The position numbers were made by a program, and so were the translations under genes. Shown piece after piece: positions 45,896-57,000 of a stretch of 64,000 bases of DNA. The stretch comes from Helichrysum umbraculigerum (lineage: Eukaryota; Streptophyta; Magnoliopsida; Asterales; Asteraceae): NCBI GenBank assembly GCA_949592205.1, contig CATIUR010000005.1, positions 134,375,277 through 134,439,276 of the forward strand. Reading direction: 5' to 3'. How positions within the stretch are numbered: the stretch's first letter is position 1; every line of letters starts with the position of its first letter. The notes under the pieces are model-generated. The model did no database searches, was not told where the DNA came from, and worked only from the letters and a program-made list of their open reading frames with translations.

Positions 45896-47164
45896 ATGGA
45901 AAGTGCAATTAAACCTACAAAACCTTCGTCAAATATATCGGAAATGGTATCGAAATTTGCGAAAGTTTGTAAATTTAGGTCAATCGGTGTGTTTTCATCT
46001 GAAAACCCTAATCAATTTCAGGATCAGGATATATGTGATAATGTGAAAGAATGTGGTGATTCTGTGTGTAATAGTAAGAGTAGTTGGAGTGGTCATGATG
46101 AGATCTTGAAACTGTTTGATATAATGTCTGAACTAAAGTTAGCTTATGTTCAGCTTCAACAAGCTCATATTCCTTATGATTCTGAGAAAATTAGGGCTGC
46201 TGATGAGCTTGTGTTCTCGAATCTTGATGGTTTGTGTAAGGTTAGGCGTGCGTTTAAGGAGAAACAGTTTCAAAATTCGAGTTCGCTCAAGGCTTGTTTG
46301 ACTGTTTTACGAGCGGAAATTAAGGTTCAGGAGAGGTTGTTGGAAAGATTAAAGGGTGAAGCTAAGAAGAAAGATGGTGAAATAAGTTATTTAAAGAGGG
46401 AAGTTTGTGATTTGGATGGGAAAAATAGGATATTAGTGGAAGAGATTAAGTGTAAGAAAAGGGAAGCGTTAAAACGATTGACTTTATCGTCTGTTGATAA
46501 TGTTATTAAGGAGGTTTCCAAGGGTATTCATGATTTTGCTAAGCCTTTAATTGCTTTGATGAAGGCTTCAGGGTGGGATTTAGATGAGGCTGCTAATTCG
46601 ATTCAAGATTCGGTTGTGTATTCTGTTAGATCTCATAAGAAATATGCGTTTGAAGCTTACATTTCAAGGAGAATGTTTTATGGATTTGGTTTAAAACCTT
46701 GCAATGTTGATGATGTCTTGAGGTTTAAAGATCCCGTTGACGTTTTAATAGAAGATCCTAATTGTAGCTTTGCTGAATTCTGTAGAACAAAGTACCTTTT
46801 AATAGTTCATCCAAGGATAGAAGCTTCTTTTTTTGGAAATCTGGATCAGAGGAATTTTGTGTCTAGTGGAAGGCATCCGATTACGCCATTTTACCAATTG
46901 TTTGTGAAAATGGCAAGGTGGGTTTGGCTTCTTCAGGGGATTGCAGCTTCAGAGCCAGATAGTGAAATGTTTATAGTCAATCGGGGAAGTGAATTTTCTG
47001 ATAGTTATATGGAAACCATCGAGGGGTGCAAGAATGATATGGGCTCGTTAGATGAGCAGCATGGAAGGTACAGAGTTGAGCTGATGGTTATGCCAGGATT
47101 TAGAATTGGTGATAAATTATTCAAGTCTCGTGTTTATCTATCCAAACTCAGCAATACGTCCTAG
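45896..47164 (+). CDS. GIL1/IRKI-like protein (DUF641 family)
   Basis: 422 residues in one exon from the ATG at 45896; the frame extends 12 bases upstream without ATG. The N-terminus is short and basic. A DUF641 coiled-coil region follows at about 68-180 (ILKLFDIMSELKLAYVQLQQ; then EIKVQERLLERLKGEAKKKD). The conserved C-terminal half has IHDFAKPLIALMKASGWDLD (211-230), then HPITPFYQLFVKMARWVWLL (327-346), the hallmark of proteins related to GRAVITROPIC IN THE LIGHT 1 and IRK-interacting protein. Family members are plant-specific and linked to gravitropism and light signalling or receptor-kinase partners; which one this matches is not clear. No signal peptide or membrane segment. It looks intact. 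Confidence 0.9.
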   Translation: MESAIKPTKPSSNISEMVSKFAKVCKFRSIGVFSSENPNQFQDQDICDNVKECGDSVCNSKSSWSGHDEILKLFDIMSELKLAYVQLQQAHIPYDSEKIRAADELVFSNLDGLCKVRRAFKEKQFQNSSSLKACLTVLRAEIKVQERLLERLKGEAKKKDGEISYLKREVCDLDGKNRILVEEIKCKKREALKRLTLSSVDNVIKEVSKGIHDFAKPLIALMKASGWDLDEAANSIQDSVVYSVRSHKKYAFEAYISRRMFYGFGLKPCNVDDVLRFKDPVDVLIEDPNCSFAEFCRTKYLLIVHPRIEASFFGNLDQRNFVSSGRHPITPFYQLFVKMARWVWLLQGIAASEPDSEMFIVNRGSEFSDSYMETIEGCKNDMGSLDEQHGRYRVELMVMPGFRIGDKLFKSRVYLSKLSNTS

Positions 47165-48516
47165 GAACTTGGGCTGTTGCGTATTGGTAACTTCTGAACC
47201 TTTTTTCTTTTGTTCTCAGTATATGTACAAGTTGCACGTTTAGGTTATATTAGAGTCGTTAATGTTATGCCAATAATGTAATTCTATGCTGAAAGTTTCC
47301 GTGCTATTATGAAGTTGAATTGTGAAATTGAAGCATATGACTATAAGTTTATGCTTTTCTAAACATCTATATTGCTTTGTGGCAAATTCGATTAAGACAC
47401 AATTGTTAACATGTGAAATGTAACCTAGCATATGGGAAGTATTAGGAGCCAAAACGATGATGGATATGCTTCTATGTACCTTTTGAGGTCTAACACGTTT
47501 TCGTCTATGTTTCTGAATCTATATTATATTATTTTTCATTCAATCAACTTCCTAAGTCAATTTTTTTTTTCAACAATTAGATTATTAGTACTGTAGTAAT
47601 GTAGCTTTTGTAATCATATTTGATGCATTACTGATTCAAAAGCAATGATAATTGATGGGCAAAGGTGTTTTGCATTTCGAATAATCTCTTATTGAAAGTT
47701 ACCCACAAGACTCGTTACTCAACTATCATACCGGATTAGTAGATTATCCGCTTATTTTGCCACATTTATTTAACTAATCTGTGGATTCTTTTATGCCTTT
47801 CTTGCGACCCATCTCATACGACAAAACATATCTTCAGCAAGTGTTTTCAAATAGCCCATAGATGATAAGAATAAGTTGAGGTTGCAGCAAAATCTAGAGC
47901 AAAATTGCTCACAAGAATGAACAAATGCTGAAGGGGTAGATCATGGGTCAGGTAGCTCTTGATTCCTGATTTGTACTTGTAGATTGTAGTTCTGTATGTG
48001 TGATGTTGAAGTATTCATGCAACCGATATCAGAAATTGTATATGTCACTTTCTCCTTCCTATTTTATGGCATTTTATTATCTCGTGAGGATAAAAAAAAA
48101 ACAGGAATACCCATCCATCAAAATTAGGAGTCAAGTGCATTTCATCGATGTCCTTTTGTAACCATGGTCTCAGATCATTTTGACCCACTTTGTCACGTGA
48201 CCGAGTGCATAGCCACATACATTCGAATAAGGCGAATACCTGCCATAAAAGGAGATTGACGTAGCACCCAAAAGATATACTGAAGGTTCAAGCTTGGATT
48301 GAGTCCATGCTCACTACATGGATGATGAATGATAAATGATGTGATTCAAATTATAGAAAGGTATTGAAAAATGCAGCCCAAAGTTTCATGGCAAATGGGC
48401 CCCCAGCTGATTGAACATATGGGCATCAACCCACATGCACCCAACTTTTTAACAAACCCAACCTTTTAAATGTGTAGGGCCACAAAAGGTTGTTTTTAGG
48501 ATATACACTTATGAAT
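47165..48516. other. 3' UTR and intergenic DNA
   Basis: Several T-rich stretches after the stop fit a 3' UTR. No other gene or repeat recognised. Confidence 0.5.
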
Positions 48517-48692
48517 CAGTGGCGGAGTCAGGAAATCCTAATAGAGGGGGCGAAAAAGATCTATTTTTATTTCTTTTATAGAGGCGAAATTTGTAAAATG
48601 TCATTAATACTTAAATTTTTTTCGTTTTTACGTAATTTAAAAATTGTTGTGTGGGCGGCTTCCTACGCTGCCCTTACCCTGTATCCGCCCTG
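48517..48692. mobile_element. hAT-type MITE, copy 3 (diverged)
   Basis: 176 bp, ends CAGTGGCGGAGTCAGG ... GTATCCGCCCTG, AT-rich middle. Flanks TTATGAAT and ATTATGAT could be a decayed 8-bp duplication. Older than the copies at 19472 and 43515. Confidence 0.65.
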
Positions 48693-50567
48693 ATTATGAT
48701 GCATTATTTTAGTTGGTGTCTTACAAAAACACAGTTTTAAGTTTCCTAAAAAATAAAAAAACTACTGTATAATTACATCTTGACATGCATGTGGATCCTA
48801 AAAAGCTTCAATGAATACTTCTAATCTAATAATAATAATTGTCTAACAAGTGTGTTAACTCCTATTTATGTATTTCGCTTATTGACGTATCTTAAACTCT
48901 GTATAAAGATGACACTAATAACCAATCGGGTCTTTTCGTTGAATGCATAATCAAACGTGATTATCATCATCTTTGCGCCTTATCTATCGTGCTACACTGC
49001 ATAGTATGCTTTTATTCTGTCTAACAAGTACAGTACAAAATAAATCTTGTAAGGAAAAATTATGCTAGATATCACAGATAGGTTAGGTAAAAAAGGTAAG
49101 TAAAATAAATTCTCAATAATTTAGAGTACTAACGTATCTTAATTAAAATTAAAATTAAGATTAAAATGTTAAATCTATGTTCTATTATGAGTTCAATAAG
49201 TAAGTGTTGAATAATACAAATACAAGGATCACATAGACAACCAAACAATAATGTAATTAGTACAAAATCAACTGTACTATAAAGTAATTGGCTTTATGGG
49301 TGTAAATTATTAAAGTTAAAAGTTAAACACGTTTCTAATAATTTCTGTTAAAAGTTAAACAATTACTTATGTATTACCAAAGGGCCATTAACTTATAGGT
49401 ATCGAAGTGATTCTTCAACCATGAGGTTGTGGGTTTAAGTCAACAGATGGATATATATTCGTGGAAAAATTGTGTATATTCGTGATGGAGTATGCGACCT
49501 CATTATCTTTCTAAATAAAAAACAAAAACAACATTTGCGTATTTTTATCAAACATAAAAAAATTGGTGGACAAAATTTATATCATCATAGTAAAAACTTA
49601 CAAACATTTTAATTTTGTAACAACCAATTAAACAAACTGTTAGCAGATTTTATGAATTTGATTCTTTTTTACTCTACAAAATTATAATGTAGATGCATTT
49701 TACAAGACGTAATTGATTTTATTGTGAAATAGTTTTAAAATAGGCGTGTTTTGTTTAAACTTTAAAGGTTAGGGTTAAGGTCATACAGTATAAGGATATG
49801 TTATGTACTTTCAAACTATAACAATGTAATATGTACATGAAATTTTTATTTTATCTGTAATATCATAACTCTTGTAATCGATTAGTCAAGGAAGTTCGTT
49901 ATTTTACTGGCTTTTGACAATCACATTGAATTGAAAATTTTCGCTTAGAGTTATGCGTCTTTGAGAGGAAGAAGACGCCGTTTTCTTATTATCCTCTTCA
50001 TGTAACATGTTCAAGAAACTCGATTTTTGAAGGTCAACCTAGAGAAATATGATTCTATACCTGTAAAGAATTTACGTATGATATTCATACTTAGAAATTT
50101 AGATATTTCCCAACCTTAATTGATTCCAATTTCTGCTCAACATACATATATGTTGACTATGCATACTAAAATAAGTCAAAGCAGAGTAATATTTATAATT
50201 TAATTGAATTGATTAGTTCCAATGAAGAGAGTATGGAAGAAACAAGTTTTTTTGGAAACAAGATTCAACATTAACTGTGACAAATTCTTTAAATAATAAA
50301 ATGTCACATAATACTTTGGTTTCTTTTGCATAAAACTATAAATAAATATCTCAAGGTGCAATTTTATGTAATAAACCAAGGTCAAGTGGTGTATGAATAT
50401 CGTGGTAACTTGTCGGATCCATGATTTCATTTTGATTGATTTTTATATTCTTAATTTTTACCATTTTAATAAAGTAATAGTAAAAAGATGGATTCTTAAT
50501 TAGCAAAATTTTAAATTGCTAAAAGGTGTATCTACGCACGAGTGTTAAGTTAGACTTATTAGTTATG
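48693..50567. other. Intergenic DNA with possible SINE scraps
   Basis: AT-rich. A GAGGTTGTGGGTTTAAGTC phrase near 49420 and GGTCAAGTGG near 50380 resemble tRNA-derived SINE boxes but are isolated. No gene recognised. Confidence 0.4.
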
Positions 50568-50572
50568 GAAGC

Positions 50573-51378
50573 TGTAACACCCTCAAATTTCGGGTTGCGG
50601 AAGCGGTCGTGTCGGGTGTTACCAAATCAAATATCACAGCATAAGATACATAGCAAACGACCTCTAAATGAGACGTTTGAAAATAGTTATTACATTTCCA
50701 AGATAAAACTGTATACAAGTTGCGAGTTCGCAAAATAATTTCAATACATAATTTGTAATACAAAAGTTATGCAGAGAAATCCCGTTGTTTGAAAATATGT
50801 GACTCGAGCTAGCATAATCTTGTAGCAATCCTAATCCTGCTGGGCACCTGAGAACACATGCTAAAACGAGTCAGCTAATAAGCTGGTGAGTTCATAGGTA
50901 CGTTAGTTGAAAACAATAGTATAAACATTGTATGTTTAAAAGTAGTTCAAAAACTATGATCTTGATTTGTATTGTTATAAAGTTGTAACATCAATGTGTA
51001 TACGTCTAACGAGGTATCTAATACCTAAGTAACCGTGGTGGGTACCTAAGTAAGTAGAGAAAGCGGCAGTCCATGTCTAGATACCTATCAGGTATAAGTA
51101 AGTCTACAGACGTGAGAGCCTAAGTACCATATCAAGTATGCGTATCACCACGTTATATAATAACAAGTAATAATATTACTTATTCAATAGTAAGGTTCTA
51201 ACGTGCCACTTGGCCTAGTGTGTTGCCTCCAGTAACGTATAAGTGTGGTCCCGCAATAAGTGTTTACCCGAATACCGAGCCAACGATCTCGAGTGTAAGC
51301 TCGTCGATCCGTTGCTCCATCAACGACCTCAAGTGTAATCTCGCAGATCCGTTGATATTCGCGAATCTCGAGCGTAAG
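50573..51378 (-). repeat. Host LTR split by element B, 3' portion
   Basis: On the minus strand the LTR ends GAGGGTGTTACA at 50573. It continues upward to 51378, is interrupted by element B, and resumes at 61813. Acceptor-like TTCTCAG (last base 50848) is followed by GTGCCCAGCAG, as in the nested LTR and element B. Contains a 40-bp-period tandem (CAACGATCTCGAGTGTAAGC, 51281-51314 and 51321-51354). Confidence 0.75.
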
Positions 51379-54004
51379 TGTAACACCCCCAAATTTACTG
51401 ATCGCGGAAGCATACATTGGAGTGCTACTAATCAATACACAAAGCACATAAGATACATAATGAACGACCACTACATGCGTCGTTTGATAGAATACATTGA
51501 TGTAATAGAAATTACATAATCGTTTTCAAAAGGTGAGTTCGCATAATCTACTTGAGAGATTCTAATACATATCTAATTTAACAAAATATAGAAATGCAGG
51601 GAAATCTCTTGATGATTATATAATTGCATGCGACTCGAGCTACAGTATCCTGATGGGCAGTCCAACCTACTGCTGAGTACCTGAGATAACATGCTAAATG
51701 GTCAGCTATAAAGCTGGTGAGCTCACAGGTTTGATATAACAATATATGATTCGTGAACCGCAAGATTTAATGATTCGATTTACAAAGCATGTAAATAATT
51801 GATTTATGGATATCACATGAATATTTGTAATTAAACAAATAAGTAAAGATTTATGAAACTGGCATGAGCACATAGTCTGAGCTTAACTGAGATGTCAGGA
51901 TCACAATTAAGTGCCTGAGCGAGGGTGCCTCTATGCGTATGCCTAATCAACATACGTTTGAACAAATGATAATGCGTCCGTTTGACAGGTTAGTGCTTGC
52001 TAACTCGGACGGGGATTGTCAATCCCATATGGTACCATACACTAACATTCACGCTAAATCATATTAACAGAACTATGCTTCAGAGGACTTTGATTGATTA
52101 GATGAAAACAACTCATGCAGCATACGTGATAATTTGATACTTGCGTTCACATGTAAAACAAAACAGAGCATGTATCTCACCCCTAGGTAAAAGCATTTAA
52201 AATAGGGGCTATGAGACTCACCTGAGCCTAATGAATTGTTAGCCAACAATTTATGATGATTCACAATGATTTGATGTCGTTACAACGACTGAACCTGCAG
52301 GGCGTCTGAGACGCGCAAGGTTTTGATAAATGATTAGATTCTTAAAACTTGCCGGGCGTATCAAACGCGCAAGGTTTAATTGATTTGATTATTTGAAACC
52401 TGCCGGGCGTATCAAAATCGCAAGGTTTAATTGATTCGATGACGCTACGGACCATCTATGCTAGTTATTCCCTTAACTAGTTTTGACCAAATACATTGGT
52501 TAATGATTATGTTTTGAAATTTGAGCGGCCGTTGGTGACTTTTGAAATAATAATATCAATTATTATTATTAAGTTTGAAATAATGTCGTATCGTTTTTGA
52601 GAATAAATGATTTGAGTTTGAATAAGTAAAATACTTTGTGAAGATTTATTTATAGCTATTTGTTTATCAAACGTTTCTTGATTAACTTCTTAGTATAAAT
52701 CGCGACACAATGACGTTTATATAATAATCATGAAAAGATGTAGCATTTTTTTGGTGATTTGGCTATGTCGCACCGTTTTGGCCATATCTCCCTCATACGA
52801 ACTCGGATTTAGACAATCCACCTGCCCAAACGATCGCGACTCAGAGGCCTAAAAAGATGCATAGCCGATCGGCTGTGGTTAGCTAGCCGTTCGGCTGGAA
52901 ATGCCTAGCCGTTCGGCTGTCATTTCTTAGCCGTTCGGCTGAGGGTGTTTTTAGCCGTTCGGCTGGGATTTTCTTGGCCGTTCGGCTGGGATGGCTTAGC
53001 CGTTCGGCTGTCATGGCTTAGCCGTTCGGCTGGGGGTGGTTTTCAGGTCTGTTCGTGATTCAATCCGCAAAAACATGTTCTAATCCTAGTTTTCGGACAT
53101 AATAAGTTTATATAACATCCTAGCATGTTAATATATGTAATTTAAACACAAAAACTCAAAGAAAAAGGGGACGATTTCTTACAATCAAAATGATGAACGG
53201 ATGATGGTGATGATGGAGACGAAGAAGGTGAAGAAGATGATGGTGATGAAGATGATGATGATCACCAGCTCTTGCTGCTACTGCTACTTTGATGTTGTTG
53301 TTTGCGGGTTTAGAGAGAGAGCCGAGAGAGAGTAGAGAGAATTGAGAAAGGAGAATGAAATGAGAATGAAGAAGGGTGCGTTTGATATCAGCTGCCAACT
53401 CCAATTATTGGAGTTGGTTGGCACAATTTGATGTACAAAATACCCGTGTTTGTTTACCCGATCGTAAAAGTAGTATAATGTTTTTAAATGATAATTTCCT
53501 AAAAATGATATCGTACGTATTTTCATTTGAAGTATTTTATAAAAATACTATACTTTGAGTTATAAAAATATAACTTTGATTTAGGCTCGAGAGACGGATA
53601 TGGTTCAAAGGGATTCGTCGCGATTGAGTAAAATGAAATAAAACGAAATATGTTTTATTTTAAATTAATGTAAATAATAATCATCATTTATGAGTTTTGT
53701 CGCGAATGATTTGATTTGTACGATACGAATACTTTGTATATTATCAAAATAATATATAATGAATGCGAGTTATATTAAATAATAATTCCATATTAAATAA
53801 TATTTGATTTTCACCAACGCCGTATAATTGAATCGGAATTTTGGCCGATTTGAAAATGAACGATTAAATCTAATCGAGTACTGATATATATATTCATCAA
53901 TATATATTTTTGATACATACAATTAGCCTAATACATAGCACTAACTACATGTATTACATAATGATTAGGAACTAATATCTAGTCCTAATTTGACGGGTGT
54001 CACA
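51379..54004 (-). repeat. 3' LTR of element B
   Basis: On the minus strand TGTGACACCCGTC ... GGGGGTGTTACA. The CT-rich leader lies around 53150-53400, with donor-like ATT/GTAAGA (53182) and acceptor ATCTCAG (51681). Three tandem hairpin units (AACCTGCCGGGCG ... GCGCAAGGTTT) at 52300-52432. Confidence 0.95.
52862..53032. repeat. AGCCGTTCGGCT array in the 3' LTR of element B
   Basis: Eight copies about 22 bp apart. Arms AGCCG/CGGCT enclose TT (AT in the first copy; the sixth starts with G). Same array at 60665-60835. Confidence 0.95.
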
Positions 54005-54017
54005 TTCTCCCCTTGTT
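54005..54017 (-). promoter_or_regulatory. Polypurine tract of element B
   Basis: On the minus strand AACAAGGGGAGAA directly before the 3' LTR. Confidence 0.88.
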
Positions 54018-54038
54018 AAGAGAATTTCGTCCCGAAAT

Positions 54039-57000
54039 TTAGTTCGAAGTTGGCGTGTGAGTGGAGTCTGAAAATAGATGTGGATATTTGAGTCGCATCT
54101 GGTCTTCTCGTTCCCAGGTGAATTCCGGACCACGCCGCGAATCCCACCGAACCTTGACAATAGGGATACGACTTTGCTTGAGTTGTTTGACCTCACGGTC
54201 CATGACCTCCACTGGTGTCTCGACAAAATGAAGTTTGTCGTCGATTTGAATTTCCTCGAGCGGGATAATGAGTGTCTCGTCGGACAGGCATTTCTTCAGG
54301 TTAGAGATGTGAAATCTGGGATGCACGCTACTGAGCTCTGAAGGTAGCTGCAATCGATATGCGACTGGACCAATCCTTTCAAGGATCTCAAAAGGTCCGA
54401 TGTATCTAGGGTTTAACTTCCCACGTTTACCGAAACGGATAGCACCTTTCCAAGGTGATACTTTGAGCAATACTCGATCCCCAACCTGGAACTCGAGATG
54501 CTTGCGTCTCACGTCAGCATAACTCTTCTGACGATCACGTGCGGCCTTCAGCCGTTGCTGGATACCAACAATTTTCTCGGTGGTTTCATGAATGATTTCA
54601 GGACCAGTGAGTTGACTATCTCCAACTTCGGTCCAACAGATAGGCGATCGGCACTTACGACCGTAAAGTGCCTCAAAAGGTGCAGCTCCAATACTGGTGT
54701 GGTAGCTGTTGTTGTATGAGAATTCACACAATGGCAATTGTTGTTCCCAATTTGCACCGAAATCAATGACGCAGGCGCGTAACATATCTTCCAGTGTTTG
54801 GATGGTTCGTTCACTTTGACCATCGGTTTGTGGATGATAGGCTGTACTCATATCTAAACGAGTGCCCAATGACTTTTGTAATGATTTCCAAAAATTAGAT
54901 GTGAATCGGCTGTCTCTATCAGAGATAATTGAGATTGGAACGCCGTGCCTTGCTACGATCTCCTTCAAATAGATTCGCGTGAGACGTTCCATTTTGTCGT
55001 TTTCCTTCATGGCAAGGAAGTGAGCAGATTTGGTTAAACGATCAACTATTACCCATATAGTATCGCAACCACTTGATGTTTTTGGGAGTTTAGTGATGAA
55101 ATCCATGGAGATTTGCTCCCATTTCCATTGAGGGATTTCCGGTTGCTGAAGCAAACCGGAGGGTTTCTGATATTCGGCTTTAACCTTAGAACATGTGAGG
55201 CATTTGCTGACGTACGTGGCAATCTCTGCTTTCATGCTCGGCCACCAGTACAGTCCCTTGATGCCATGATACATCTTGTCCGATCCAGGATGTATAGAGT
55301 ATTTGGACTTGTGAGCTTCATCCATCACAAAGTCTCGAAGATTCCCAAACTTGGGTAACCAGATTCGGTTTGCGAAGTACTTGACTCCATTGGGTTTGGT
55401 TTCAAATTGATTATCCATATTTCGCAAGGCCTCTTCCTTGATGTTTTCAGGTTTCAATGCTTCGAGTTGAGCAGTGAGAATTTGAATGATTAGATCATTA
55501 TGAATGATAATACTGAGGGCTCGGACTCGAAGAGGTTTGGTGCGCTCTTTACGACTTAAGGCGTCGGCAACTACATTTGCCTTGCCCGGATGATACTTGA
55601 TTTCGCAGTCATAGTCGGTGAGTAACTCGACCCAACGACGTTGCCTCATATTGAGATCCTTCTGATCGAATATATGCTGGAGACTCTTATGATCAGTAAA
55701 GATGGTACATTTTGTGCCATACAGATAATGTCTCCAGATTTTGAGAGCGAACACTACGGCTCCTAATTCAAGATCATGGGTTGTGTAGTTCTTCTCGTGA
55801 ACTTTGAGTTGTCGGGAGGCGTAAGCTATGACTTTCTCTCGTTGCATCAATACGCAACCCAGTCCCTGATGCGAAGCATCGCAATATACCACGAAGTCTT
55901 CGTTACCTTCGGGTAGCGATAGGATGGGCGCACTGCAAAGCTTTTGCTTTAATAACTGAAATGCTGACTCTTGCTTATCAGTCCAATTGAACTTCTTCTC
56001 TTTCTGAGTCAGTGTTGTGAGTGGTTGAGCTATTTTAGAGAAATTCTCAATGAAGCGCCGATAATAACCAGCCAGTCCTAAGAATTGGCGTATTTCGGTC
56101 GGTGTTGTTGGTGCTTGCCAGCACTTGATAGCCTCGATCTTTGAGGGATCAACATGAATTCCCTGACTGTCAATCACATGACCAAGGAATTGAACGGTCT
56201 GAATCCAGAATTCACACTTGGAGAACTTAGCATATAATTCTTCGCGTCTGAGAAGTTCTAGGATGGTTTTGAGATGATGCGCGTGCTCTTGCTCGTTGCG
56301 TGAGTAGATAAGAATGTCGTCAATGAAAACAATAACAAACTTGTCGAGATAAGGTTTGCACACACGGTTCATAAGATCCATGAATACTGCCGGTGCGTTA
56401 GTCAAACCAAAGGCCATAACCTGAAACTCATAATGACCATAGCGAGTTCGGAAAGCGGTTTTCGGAATATCTTCATCGCGAACTCGTAACTGATGATAAC
56501 CCGATCGTAGATCTATTTTTGAATAAATGCTTGACCCTTGAAGTTGGTCGAACAGGTCATCAATACGAGGAAGTGGATAACGGTTCTTGATGGTTAATTT
56601 GTTCAACTCTCTGTAGTCGATACACATCCTGAATGAACCGTCCTTCTTTTTCACAAACAGGACCGGAGCTCCCCAGGGTGAAGAACTCGGTCTTATGAAA
56701 CCCTTATCCAGAAGTTCCTGTAACTGAACAGACAACTCCTGAAGTTCTGAAGGGGCTAAACGATATGGTGCTCGTGCCACGGGTGCTGCCCCAGGCACAA
56801 GGTCTATTGAGAACTCAACTTGCCTTGGTGGTGGAAGACCAGGCAATTCTTCAGGAAAGACTTCTGGAATGTCTCTAACAATGGGCACATCCTCGAGTCG
56901 TTTCTCTTCCGACTTTTTCTCAATAACATGAGCGAGGATTGCCTGATAACCTTTCCTAAGGTACTTGCGAGTCTTCATGCAGGATATGATATTCAATCTC

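Noticed and set aside
52862..53032. CRISPR-like array
   Set aside because: Short palindromic repeats with ~10-bp spacers in a plant LTR; no cas genes and wrong unit size.
53156..53526. Open frames in the LTR of element B (and the copy at 60959-61329), one His-rich
   Set aside because: They arise from GAT/CAT triplet repeats and CT-rich leader in a non-coding LTR; no family match.
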